From: an uncultured Rhodoplanes sp.
GTDB taxonomy: Bacteria > Pseudomonadota > Alphaproteobacteria > Rhizobiales > Xanthobacteraceae
Direction of reading: 5' to 3'
Length of the DNA: 31,117 bases
Assembly (NCBI GenBank): GCA_936924235.1
Contig: CAKZHN010000033.1
Span: forward strand, 1 to 31,117
The translations under genes and the position numbers were made by a program. Positions 15,123 through 22,570 of this stretch are shown here, piece by piece; within the stretch, counting starts at the first letter, position 1; each line of letters begins with the position of its first letter. The notes under the pieces are model-generated. The model was not told where the DNA came from. It worked only from the letters and a program-made list of their open reading frames with translations, and did not search any database.

Positions 15123-16066
15123 AATCCCTTCTCACGCCTCGCAACCTGTTCGTTGCCGCGCTGCTGATCGTGCTTGCGCTGCTGCCGGTCTATTGCGCAG
15201 TGGTCGGCAGCACGTTCCTGCTGGCGCTCTTCACGCGCGTGCTGATCCTCGCGATGGCGGCGGTCAGCCTCAACCTCATCATGGGCTTCGGCGGCATGGT
15301 GAGCTTTGGCCACGCCGCCTATCTCGGCATCGGCGGCTATGCGTTCGGCATTCTCGCCAAGGAGGGCATCACCTCGGGCCTGATCCAGTGGCCGGTGGCG
15401 CTCCTGGTGTGCGGCCTGTTCGCGCTGGTGGTCGGAGCGCTGTGCCTCCGCACGCGCGGCGTCTACTTCATCATGATCACGCTCGCCTTCGCGCAGATGG
15501 CCTATTACATTGCCATCGCGCTCGACCGCTATGGCGGCGACGACGGCATGACGATCTACAAGCGCAGCCAGTTCAGCGAGTGGATCAACCTCTCGAACAA
15601 GACGTTCTTCTATTATCTCTGCTTCGCGCTGCTGCTCGCCACCGTGTACCTGGTCTGGCGGATCGTGAACTCGCGCTTCGGCATGGTGATCCAGGGCGCG
15701 CGCTCCAACGAGCGGCGCATGCGCGCCATCGGCTTTCCCACGTTCCGCTACAAGCTGGTCTGCTTCGTCATCTCCGGCATGATCTGCGGCCTGTCCGGCG
15801 TGCTGCTGGCCAACCACACCGACTTCATCAATCCGTCGGTGATGAGCTGGATCCGCTCCGGCGATCTCATGGTGATGGCGGTGCTGGGCGGCATGGGCAC
15901 AGTGTTCGGTCCGGTGATCGGCGCGGTGGCGTTCCTGCTGCTGGAGGAGGGGCTCTCGCGCGTCACCGAGTTCCAGGGTCTCATCCTTGGTCCGATGCTG
16001 CTCGCCGTCGCGCTTTACGCTCGCGGCGGCATCGACGGGATTCTCATGGGGCTGCGCCGTGACTGA
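15119..16066 (+). CDS. branched-chain-type ABC transporter permease (LivM-like)
   Basis: A 315-aa polytopic protein with LivM hallmarks: VSLNLIMGFGGMVSFGHAAYLGIGGYAFG, LCLRTRGVYFIMITLAFAQMAYY, the coupling helix IVNSRFGMVIQGARSNERRMRAIGF, then GLSGVLLANHTDFINPSVMSW and GGMGTVFGPVIGAVAFLLLEE. It pairs with the LivH-like subunit. The ATG overlaps the preceding stop codon by 4 bases. The ATPase gene begins inside its last codons, so the transporter genes are tightly coupled. Confidence 0.93.
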   Translation: MKSLLTPRNLFVAALLIVLALLPVYCAVVGSTFLLALFTRVLILAMAAVSLNLIMGFGGMVSFGHAAYLGIGGYAFGILAKEGITSGLIQWPVALLVCGLFALVVGALCLRTRGVYFIMITLAFAQMAYYIAIALDRYGGDDGMTIYKRSQFSEWINLSNKTFFYYLCFALLLATVYLVWRIVNSRFGMVIQGARSNERRMRAIGFPTFRYKLVCFVISGMICGLSGVLLANHTDFINPSVMSWIRSGDLMVMAVLGGMGTVFGPVIGAVAFLLLEEGLSRVTEFQGLILGPMLLAVALYARGGIDGILMGLRRD

Positions 16067-16823
16067 CGCGATGCTCAAGGTCGAACGACTGACCAAGCGC
16101 TTCGGCGGCATCGTCGCCTCCGACAATGTCGCGTTCGAGGTGGCGAAGGGCGAGCTCCACGCCATCATCGGTCCGAACGGCGCCGGCAAGACCACGCTGA
16201 TCAGCCAGCTTGCCGGTGAGATTGTGCCGAACGCCGGTCGCATCGAATTCGATGGCCGCGACATCACGGCGCTGCGCGTCCATGACCGCAGCCTGATCGG
16301 CCTCGCCCGTTCGTTCCAGATCACCTCGCTGTTTCCGAACTTCACGGCGCTGCAGAACGTCGCGCTCGCGGTCCAGGCTCATGCCGGGCATTCGTTCCGG
16401 TTCTGGCGCGAAGCCTGCGCCGAGGTGGCGCTATGCGAGCCGGCGCGCGCGGCGCTCGACCGTGTCGGCATCGGCCACCGCGCCGACACCAAAGTGGTCA
16501 ACATGAGCCACGGCGAGCATCGCCAGATCGAGCTCGCCATGGCGCTCGCCACCAGGCCGCGGATGCTGCTGCTCGACGAGCCGATGGCGGGGCTCGGCCC
16601 CGACGAGTCGAGCCGCATGGTGAAGACGCTGCGCGAACTGAAGCGCGAACTCACGATCCTCCTGATCGAGCACGACATGGAGGCCGTGTTCGCGCTCGCC
16701 GATCGGATCACCGTGCTGGTCTATGGCCGGGTCATCGCCTCGGGCGATCCGGCCTCGATCCGCGCCAACGCCGAGGTGCGTCAGGCCTACCTGGGCGAAC
16801 AGGAGGCGGTGACGCATGTCTGA
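16059..16823 (+). CDS. branched-chain-type ABC transporter ATPase (LivG-like)
   Basis: A GTG start at 16059, about 7 bases after a GGGG site and overlapping the permease stop by 8 bases, gives 254 aa. An ATG at 16071 is possible but has no ribosome site. ABC motifs are Walker A GPNGAGKTT (38-46), signature MSHGEHRQ (149-156, an S-H-G-E variant of the usual S-H-G-x or LSGGQ) and Walker B LLLDEPMAGL (170-179). The LivG-specific loop ARSFQITSLFPNFTALQNV precedes the signature. It energises import together with the LivF-like subunit. Confidence 0.92.
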   Translation: MTDAMLKVERLTKRFGGIVASDNVAFEVAKGELHAIIGPNGAGKTTLISQLAGEIVPNAGRIEFDGRDITALRVHDRSLIGLARSFQITSLFPNFTALQNVALAVQAHAGHSFRFWREACAEVALCEPARAALDRVGIGHRADTKVVNMSHGEHRQIELAMALATRPRMLLLDEPMAGLGPDESSRMVKTLRELKRELTILLIEHDMEAVFALADRITVLVYGRVIASGDPASIRANAEVRQAYLGEQEAVTHV

Positions 16824-17529
16824 GCCGCTGCTCGCCGTCGACAGGATCGAGACCCGTTACGGCCTGAGCCAGGTGCTGTTCGGCATCTCGCTCGCCATCG
16901 CGCCCGGCGAGATGGTGACGCTGATGGGGCGGAACGGCATGGGCAAGACCACCACCGTGCGCTCCATCATGGGACTGACGCTGGCGATGGCCGGCTCGAT
17001 CCGATTTGCCGGAGCAGAGATTGCGCGCCTGCCGTCATTCCGCGTCGCCAAGCTCGGCATCGGCCTGGTGCCCGAGGGCCGGCAGATCTTCCCCAATCTC
17101 ACCACGCGCGAGAACCTGGTCGCCACGGCAGCAAACTTCGGTAAGGCCGCCGATCCCTGGACACTCGACAAGGTGCTCGAGCTGTTCCCCCGGCTCGGCG
17201 AGCGGCTTGGCAACATGGGCAATCTTCTGTCGGGCGGCGAGCAGCAGATGCTCGCGATCGGCCGCGCGCTGATGACCAATCCGCGACTGCTCATTCTCGA
17301 CGAAGCGACAGAAGGTCTTGCGCCGCTCATCCGCGCCGAGATCTGGTCGTGCCTGACGCGGCTGAAGGCCGCCGGCCAGTCGATCCTGGTGATCGACAAG
17401 AACGTCGAGGCGCTCACGCGCATCGCCGACCGGCATTACATCATCGAGCGCGGTAGGGTGGTGTGGTCGGGCAATTCCACGGAGCTCGCGGCACGGCCCG
17501 ACGTGCAGCATCAGTATCTCGGCATCTGA
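16816..17529 (+). CDS. branched-chain-type ABC transporter ATPase (LivF-like)
   Basis: The 237-aa second ATPase overlaps the LivG-like gene by 8 bases. It has Walker A GRNGMGKTT (38-46), the LivF-specific GLVPEGRQIFPNLTTREN, signature LSGGEQQML (138-146) and Walker B LLILDEATEGLAP. Two positions differ from common LivF proteins: the usual DEPS is DEAT, and the switch region reads VIDKNVEAL where many LivF proteins have VEQN. Both look like family variation, not damage. It is the last gene of the importer. Confidence 0.92.
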   Translation: MSEPLLAVDRIETRYGLSQVLFGISLAIAPGEMVTLMGRNGMGKTTTVRSIMGLTLAMAGSIRFAGAEIARLPSFRVAKLGIGLVPEGRQIFPNLTTRENLVATAANFGKAADPWTLDKVLELFPRLGERLGNMGNLLSGGEQQMLAIGRALMTNPRLLILDEATEGLAPLIRAEIWSCLTRLKAAGQSILVIDKNVEALTRIADRHYIIERGRVVWSGNSTELAARPDVQHQYLGI

Positions 17530-17551
17530 GGCTTCATGCTATAGCAGCGCC

Positions 17552-18373
17552 ATGGCGACGCTCGCGGACCAGGGTTTCATCGATCTTCCGCCGCTGCGGA
17601 TCGAATACCGCATGGCCGGCCCGCGGCCGGACGCGGCGCCGACGCTGATCCTGCTGCACGAAGGCCTCGGCTCTGCCGGCATGTGGGGCGATTTTCCCGA
17701 GAAGCTTGCGGCCGCGACCGGCTTTGGCGTGTTCGCTTATTCGCGGATCGGCTACGGCCATTCGAGTGCCGCGACGTTGCCGCGCAAGCTCGACTTCATG
17801 CATGTCGACGCGCAGCAGGTGTTGCCGCGGTTGCTCGACGCCATCGGCTTCCGGCAAGGCCTGCTGGTCGGCCACAGCGACGGCGCATCGGTCGCCGCGA
17901 TTTACGGCGGCGCGGTGCAGGACCACCGCGTGCGCGGGCTGGTGCTGATAGCGCCGCACTTCATCGTCGAGGACGTCACGATCAAGTCGATCGGCGAGAT
18001 CCGCGAGGCCTTCGACACCACCGACGTGCGGCAGCGCTTCCAGCGCTGGCACGCCGACGCCGACGCGACAGTGCGCGGCTGGACCGACGTCTGGCTGAAG
18101 AACGACTTCCATGCCTGGGATATCACCGATGTGCTCGCCTACATCCGCGTGCCGGTGCTGATCATCCAGGGCGACGAGGACCACTACGGCACGGTGCGGC
18201 AGATCGAGATCGCCCGCGAAGAATGCTACTGCCCGGTCGAAGTGCTGTGGATGCCGGGCATCAAGCACGTGCCGCATCGCGAGGCGCCGGGGCAGACGCT
18301 GGCGGCCATCGCCGGGTTCGGCGGCCGCGTGCTGCGCCAGCATGAAGGCGCCGTGGCGGCCGTAGCGCGCTGA
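17552..18373 (+). CDS. alpha/beta hydrolase, possible thioesterase or ester hydrolase of the box operon
   Basis: A 273-aa alpha/beta hydrolase with an intact triad: Ser109 in VGHSDGAS, an acid in IIQGDEDHYGT (Asp208 or Asp210) and His239 in GIKHVPHRE. The oxyanion region is LLHEGLGSAGMWGDFP. It follows the ATPase by 22 bases and should be in the same transcript. Hydrolases of this type recur in box clusters; a proofreading role releasing benzoate from dead-end or trapped CoA esters, or hydrolysis of an imported aryl ester, would fit, but neither is shown. The ribosome site is weak; the ATG at 17552 fits the start of the fold. Confidence 0.85.
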   Translation: MATLADQGFIDLPPLRIEYRMAGPRPDAAPTLILLHEGLGSAGMWGDFPEKLAAATGFGVFAYSRIGYGHSSAATLPRKLDFMHVDAQQVLPRLLDAIGFRQGLLVGHSDGASVAAIYGGAVQDHRVRGLVLIAPHFIVEDVTIKSIGEIREAFDTTDVRQRFQRWHADADATVRGWTDVWLKNDFHAWDITDVLAYIRVPVLIIQGDEDHYGTVRQIEIAREECYCPVEVLWMPGIKHVPHREAPGQTLAAIAGFGGRVLRQHEGAVAAVAR

Positions 18374-18441
18374 TTTTCCTCTGCAATCCGAAGTGCTTGC
18401 CTGCGGTCTGGCGACGCGCGGGGCGCGGAGCATTTTGGCCA

Positions 18442-18474
18442 TTGCCTGCACTATTAATCATGAATTATAATGCA
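18442..18474 (+). promoter_or_regulatory. putative boxR promoter with BoxR operator 3
   Basis: TTGCCT at 18442-18447 and a perfect TATAAT at 18466-18471 are 18 bases apart. TGAATTATAATGCA (18461-18474) equals the palindrome consensus TGCATTATAATGCA at 13 of 14 bases and covers the -10. TGCACTATTAATCA (18447-18460) is a weaker copy (10 of 14) directly before it. The start of transcription would fall near 18478, which excludes the ATG at 18460 as the boxR start. Confidence 0.65.
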
Positions 18475-18507
18475 TGGATTGCTCAACGAACGGCTCGTGG
18501 ACTGCTC

Positions 18508-19413
18508 ATGGCCAACACCTCCGAAGCCCGCGAAAACGCCGATGTCTCCGGCCGTGGCGATGCCGCCTTCGCGGCCGAGATCGGCCGCATGGTGCGGCTC
18601 GGCCGCGCCAAGCGCGGCATGTCGCGCCGTCAGCTCGCGCAGGCGTCGGGCACCTCGGAGCGCTATCTCGCGCAGATCGAAAGCGGTGCCGGCAATCCGT
18701 CGGTGCTGGTGTTGCGCGCCATCGCCGACGCGCTCGAGATGCCGATGTTCGAATTGCTGCCGCAGACCGGCGGCGTCGCCGCGCCCTACGCGCGGATCAT
18801 CGATCTGATCGGCCGCGCGCCGCCAAGCGATCTGGCTGCCATCGCCGAGAGCATCGAGCGGCAGATCGCGCATATCGCCGCGGCCGATCGCGGCCGCCGC
18901 ATCGGCTTGGTGGGCTTGCGCGGCGCCGGCAAGTCGACGCTCGGCAAGCTCCTCGCCGAGAAGCTCGGCGTGCCGTTCATCGAGCTCAATCGCCGGGTAG
19001 AGCAGGAATACGGCGCCAGCGTGCCGCTGCTCATCGAGATGTCCGGCATCGCGACCTTCCGCCGCTACGAGCGCGCCTGCCTGGAGCGCGCCATTGCCGA
19101 GAACGAGGGCGCGGTGATCGCGACCGCGGGCGGCATCGTCTCCAACCCGGAGACCTACGGGTTGCTTCTCCGCCGCACCCACACGGTGTGGATCAGCGCG
19201 CAGCCCGAGGAGCACATGGGCCGCGTCATGAAGCAGGGCGACTTCCGGCCTATGGCCAAGAACCGGGAGGCCATGGCGGACCTGCACGCCATTCTCGAAT
19301 CGCGCCGCACCGACTACGCGCGCGCCGAACTCAATCTCGATACGTCGGGCGCCACCGTGCAGCAGAGCTTTGCCAAGCTCACCAAGCTCGTCGCGCCGTG
19401 GATGAAAGGCTAA
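18508..19413 (+). CDS. boxR: BoxR-type regulator: XRE DNA-binding domain plus shikimate-kinase-like domain
   Basis: BoxR/BzdR repressors sense benzoyl-CoA and control box or bzd genes. This 301-aa protein has their two-part structure: a helix-turn-helix at about 25-80 (MVRLGRAKRGMSRRQLAQAS, then GTSERYLAQIESGAGNPSV), a linker, and from about 130 a shikimate-kinase-like domain with Walker A GLRGAGKST (136-144), where family members bind benzoyl-CoA rather than shikimate. The start at 18508 is chosen since the upstream in-frame ATG (18460) lies inside the promoter. It sits between the import operon and boxC, with the boxC start 4 bases after its stop, so boxR-boxC-boxB look like one transcript under autoregulation. 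Confidence 0.93.
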   Translation: MANTSEARENADVSGRGDAAFAAEIGRMVRLGRAKRGMSRRQLAQASGTSERYLAQIESGAGNPSVLVLRAIADALEMPMFELLPQTGGVAAPYARIIDLIGRAPPSDLAAIAESIERQIAHIAAADRGRRIGLVGLRGAGKSTLGKLLAEKLGVPFIELNRRVEQEYGASVPLLIEMSGIATFRRYERACLERAIAENEGAVIATAGGIVSNPETYGLLLRRTHTVWISAQPEEHMGRVMKQGDFRPMAKNREAMADLHAILESRRTDYARAELNLDTSGATVQQSFAKLTKLVAPWMKG

Positions 19414-19417
19414 CCCA

Positions 19418-21106
19418 ATGGCTGACAGCGAACGGAAACTGTCGAACGGCGGCAATCGGATCGATTTCGTCACCGAGCCGTCCCGCTACCGGCACTGGAA
19501 GCTCGCGACCGACGGCGAGACCGCGACGCTGACCATGGACGTCGACGAGAACGCGCCGCTGTTCGAGGGCTATCAGCTCAAGCTCAACTCCTACGATCTC
19601 GGTGTCGACATCGAGCTGGCCGACGCGCTGGAGCGGCTGCGCTTCGAGCATCCGGAGGTGAGGGTGGTGCTGCTGCGCTCCGGCAAGCCGCGGGTGTTCT
19701 GCGCCGGCGCCAACATCCGCATGCTGGCGGGCGCGACGCACGCCCACAAGGTCAACTTCTGCAAGTTCACCAACGAGACCCGCAACGGCATCGAGGACGC
19801 CAGCGAATTCTCCGGCCAAAAGACGATCTGCGTGGTCACCGGCTCCTGCGCCGGTGGCGGCTACGAGCTGGCGCTCGCCGCCGACCACATCATCCTGACC
19901 GACGACGGCTCGTCGACCGTGTCGCTGCCCGAGCTGCCGCTGCTCGCCGTGCTGCCCGGCACCGGCGGGCTCACCCGCGTCACCGACAAGCGCAAGGTGC
20001 GCCGTGACCATGCCGACGTGTTCTGCACCACCGAGGAAGGCATCAAGGGCAAGCGCGCGGCTGACTGGCGGCTGGTCGACGAGGTGGTGCCGAACAGCAA
20101 GCTCGAAAACGCGGTGAAGGAGCGGGCCCGCGAATTCGCCGCGAAGTCCGACCGGCCAAGTGACGCCAAAGGCATCGCGCTCGCGCCGTTCAAGAGAAAG
20201 CGCACCGCCGACGGCGCCGAATACAGCGTCGTGTCGGTGGAGTTTGCGCGCGACGCGCGGCTCGCCACCATCACGCTGCGCGGCCCGGACGCGCCGCCGC
20301 CCGCCTCGGCCGACGAGATGGCGGCCCAGGGCGCCGAGTTCTGGCCGCTGCGGCTCGCCCGCGAGCTCGACGACGCGATCCTCGACATCCGGACCAACGA
20401 GCTGGAAACCGCGGTGATCGTGTTCAAATCGGAGGGCGATCCGAAGCTGGTGCTCGAATATGACGCGTTCCTGGCGAAGAACGCGAAGCACTGGCTTGCC
20501 CGCGAGATCACGCTGAAGTGGAAGCGCGTGCTCAAGCGCGTCGACCTCACGTCGCGCTCGCTGGTGACGCTGGTCGAACCGGGCTCTTGCTTCGCCGGCA
20601 CGCTGGCCGAGCTGATCTTCGCCTCCGACCGCTCCTACATGCTGATCGGTCGCATGGACGGCGACAACCGGCCGCCGGCCGCGATCATGCTGGGCGAGGC
20701 CAATTTCGCAGGCCTCACCATGAGCAACGGGCTGACGCGGCTCGCGACGCGCTTCCTCGGTGAGCCGGCATCTGTTGAAAAGGCCAAACAGGCCATCGGC
20801 CGCGAGCTCGACGCCGAGGCCGCCGAAGAACTGGGTCTCGTCACCTTCGCGCTCGACGACATCGACTGGGAGGACGAGATCCGCATGTTCTTCGAGGAGC
20901 GCGCGAGCTTCTCGCCCGACGGCCTCACCGGCATGGAAGCCAATCTCCGCTTCGGCGGGCCCGAGACGATGGAATCGAAGATCTTCGCGCGCCTCACCGC
21001 TTGGCAGAACTGGATCTTCCAGCGTCCCAACGCCATCGGCGAGGAGGGCGCGCTGCGCCGTTACGGCACCGGCCAGAAGGCCGTGTTCGACATGAAGCGT
21101 GTTTAG
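19418..21106 (+). CDS. boxC: 2,3-epoxybenzoyl-CoA dihydrolase (ring-opening) BoxC
   Basis: BoxC hydrolyses 2,3-epoxybenzoyl-CoA to 3,4-dehydroadipyl-CoA semialdehyde and formate. The 562-aa length is right for this double-size crotonase. The N-terminal crotonase half has the oxyanion segments VFCAGANIRML (93-103) and GSCAGGGYELALAAD (142-156). A second half from about 260 includes VIVFKSEGDPKLVLEYD, LVEPGSCFAGTLAELIFASDR and the tail GEEGALRRYGTGQKAVFD. An AAAGG ribosome site within the boxR tail and only 4 bases after its stop indicate coupling. The boxB gene follows 12 bases later. Confidence 0.95.
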   Translation: MADSERKLSNGGNRIDFVTEPSRYRHWKLATDGETATLTMDVDENAPLFEGYQLKLNSYDLGVDIELADALERLRFEHPEVRVVLLRSGKPRVFCAGANIRMLAGATHAHKVNFCKFTNETRNGIEDASEFSGQKTICVVTGSCAGGGYELALAADHIILTDDGSSTVSLPELPLLAVLPGTGGLTRVTDKRKVRRDHADVFCTTEEGIKGKRAADWRLVDEVVPNSKLENAVKERAREFAAKSDRPSDAKGIALAPFKRKRTADGAEYSVVSVEFARDARLATITLRGPDAPPPASADEMAAQGAEFWPLRLARELDDAILDIRTNELETAVIVFKSEGDPKLVLEYDAFLAKNAKHWLAREITLKWKRVLKRVDLTSRSLVTLVEPGSCFAGTLAELIFASDRSYMLIGRMDGDNRPPAAIMLGEANFAGLTMSNGLTRLATRFLGEPASVEKAKQAIGRELDAEAAEELGLVTFALDDIDWEDEIRMFFEERASFSPDGLTGMEANLRFGGPETMESKIFARLTAWQNWIFQRPNAIGEEGALRRYGTGQKAVFDMKRV

Positions 21107-21118
21107 AGGAGGGGGATT

Positions 21119-22567
21119 ATGGACGACATCATCAACGTGGATTACCGCGAGAAGATTCCGAACAACGTCAACCTCACCGAGGACCGCCGGGTGCTCAAAG
21201 CGCTCGAAGGCTGGCATCCGGGCTATATCGACTGGTGGCAGAACATGGGGCCGGAGGGCTTCCAGGAGTCGCTGGTCTATCTGCGCACCGCGGTGTCGGT
21301 TGATCCGAAAGGCTGGGCCAAGTTCGACTACGTGAAGATGCCGGAATACCGCTGGGGCATTCTCCTTGCTCCTCATGAAGAAGACCGCAAGGTGCCGTTC
21401 GGCGCCCACATGGGCGAGAACGCGTGGCAGGAGGTGCCGGGCGAATATCGCGCCATGCTGCGCCGTCTCGTCGTGATCCAGGGCGACACCGAGCCGGCGT
21501 CGGTCGAGCAGCAGCGCCACCTCGGCAAGACCGCGCCGTCGCTCTATGACATGCGCAATCTGTTCCAGATCAACGTCGAGGAGGGCCGCCATCTCTGGGC
21601 GATGGTCTATCTTCTGCACAAGTATTTCGGCCGCGACGGCCGCGATGAGGCCGACGACATGCTGCGGCGCCGCTCCGGCAGCGCCGACGCGCCGCGCATG
21701 CTCGGTGCCTTCAACGAGGCGACGCCGGACTGGCTGTCGCTGTTCATGTTCACCTTCTTCACCGACCGCGACGGCAAGATGCAGCTCGAAAGCCTCGCGC
21801 AGTCGGGCTTCGATCCGCTGTCGCGCACCTGCCGCTTCATGCTGACCGAGGAGGCGCACCACATGTTCGTCGGCGAGACCGGCATCGGCCGTGTGGTGCA
21901 ACGCACCTGCGAGGCGATGAAGGCCGCGGGCATCGAGGACCCGAACGAGATCGACAAGGTGCGCAAGCTCGGCGTCATCGATCTGCCGACCATCCAGAAG
22001 AAACTCAACCTGCACTACACGCTGTCGCTCGACCTGTTCGGCTCGGAGGTCTCGACCAACGCAGCAAATGCGTTCAACGCAGGTCTCAAGGGCCGCTTCC
22101 GTGAGACCGCGATCCAGGACGATCACAGGCTCGAGAACGACGTCTATCCGGTGCTGAAGCTCGTCAACGGCGAGATCAAGCGGGTCGACGAGCCGGCACT
22201 GACCGCGCTCAACATGCGGCTGCGCGACGACTACACTCACGACTGCGCCAAGGGCATCGAGCGCTTCAACAAGATCGTCGAGCGCACCGGCGTGTCGTTC
22301 CGGCTGGAACTGCCGCATGTCGCGTTCCATCGCGACATCGGCGAGTTCAAGGACGTGCATGCAACGCCCAAGGGCGAGCTGATCGACGACGCGGCATGGG
22401 AGAAGAGCAAGGACCACTGGCTGCCGTCAGCGTCGGACGGCGATTTCATCGCCTCGCTGATGCAGCCGGTCGCCGAGCCGGGCCAGTTCGCGTCGTGGAT
22501 CGCGCCGCCCAAGGTCGGCATCGACAACCGGCCGGGCAATTTCGAATATGTGAAGATCGCGGCGTAG
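21119..22567 (+). CDS. boxB: benzoyl-CoA 2,3-epoxidase di-iron subunit BoxB
   Basis: BoxB uses O2 and electrons from BoxA to epoxidise benzoyl-CoA. The 482-aa protein preserves the di-iron ligands I recall from the Azoarcus enzyme, all shifted by 5: Glu125 (QGDTEPAS), Glu155 and His158 (EEGRHLWAM), Asp216 (FFTDRDGK), Glu245 and His248 (TEEAHHMF). Other family segments include YRWGILLAPHEEDR and GWHPGYIDWWQNMGP. A strong AGGAGGGG ribosome site precedes the ATG. It ends 3 bases from the convergent molybdenum-enzyme gene with no room for a separate terminator. Confidence 0.96.
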   Translation: MDDIINVDYREKIPNNVNLTEDRRVLKALEGWHPGYIDWWQNMGPEGFQESLVYLRTAVSVDPKGWAKFDYVKMPEYRWGILLAPHEEDRKVPFGAHMGENAWQEVPGEYRAMLRRLVVIQGDTEPASVEQQRHLGKTAPSLYDMRNLFQINVEEGRHLWAMVYLLHKYFGRDGRDEADDMLRRRSGSADAPRMLGAFNEATPDWLSLFMFTFFTDRDGKMQLESLAQSGFDPLSRTCRFMLTEEAHHMFVGETGIGRVVQRTCEAMKAAGIEDPNEIDKVRKLGVIDLPTIQKKLNLHYTLSLDLFGSEVSTNAANAFNAGLKGRFRETAIQDDHRLENDVYPVLKLVNGEIKRVDEPALTALNMRLRDDYTHDCAKGIERFNKIVERTGVSFRLELPHVAFHRDIGEFKDVHATPKGELIDDAAWEKSKDHWLPSASDGDFIASLMQPVAEPGQFASWIAPPKVGIDNRPGNFEYVKIAA

Positions 22568-22570
22568 CGG

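Noticed and set aside
11336..16345. Long minus-strand frames opposite the ligase, binding-protein and permease genes
   Set aside because: They are shadows of well-supported genes, with no ribosome sites and low-complexity composition.
18397..18507. Upstream in-frame extension of boxR, including ATG at 18460
   Set aside because: The ATG lies inside the operator and -10 region, so it should not be in the transcript; the helix-turn-helix is complete without it.
19379..22417. 1012-aa open frame on the minus strand across boxC and boxB
   Set aside because: It is antisense to two genes with clear catalytic motifs and is a His/Val/Arg-rich shadow frame expected in high-GC DNA; no domain is recognisable.
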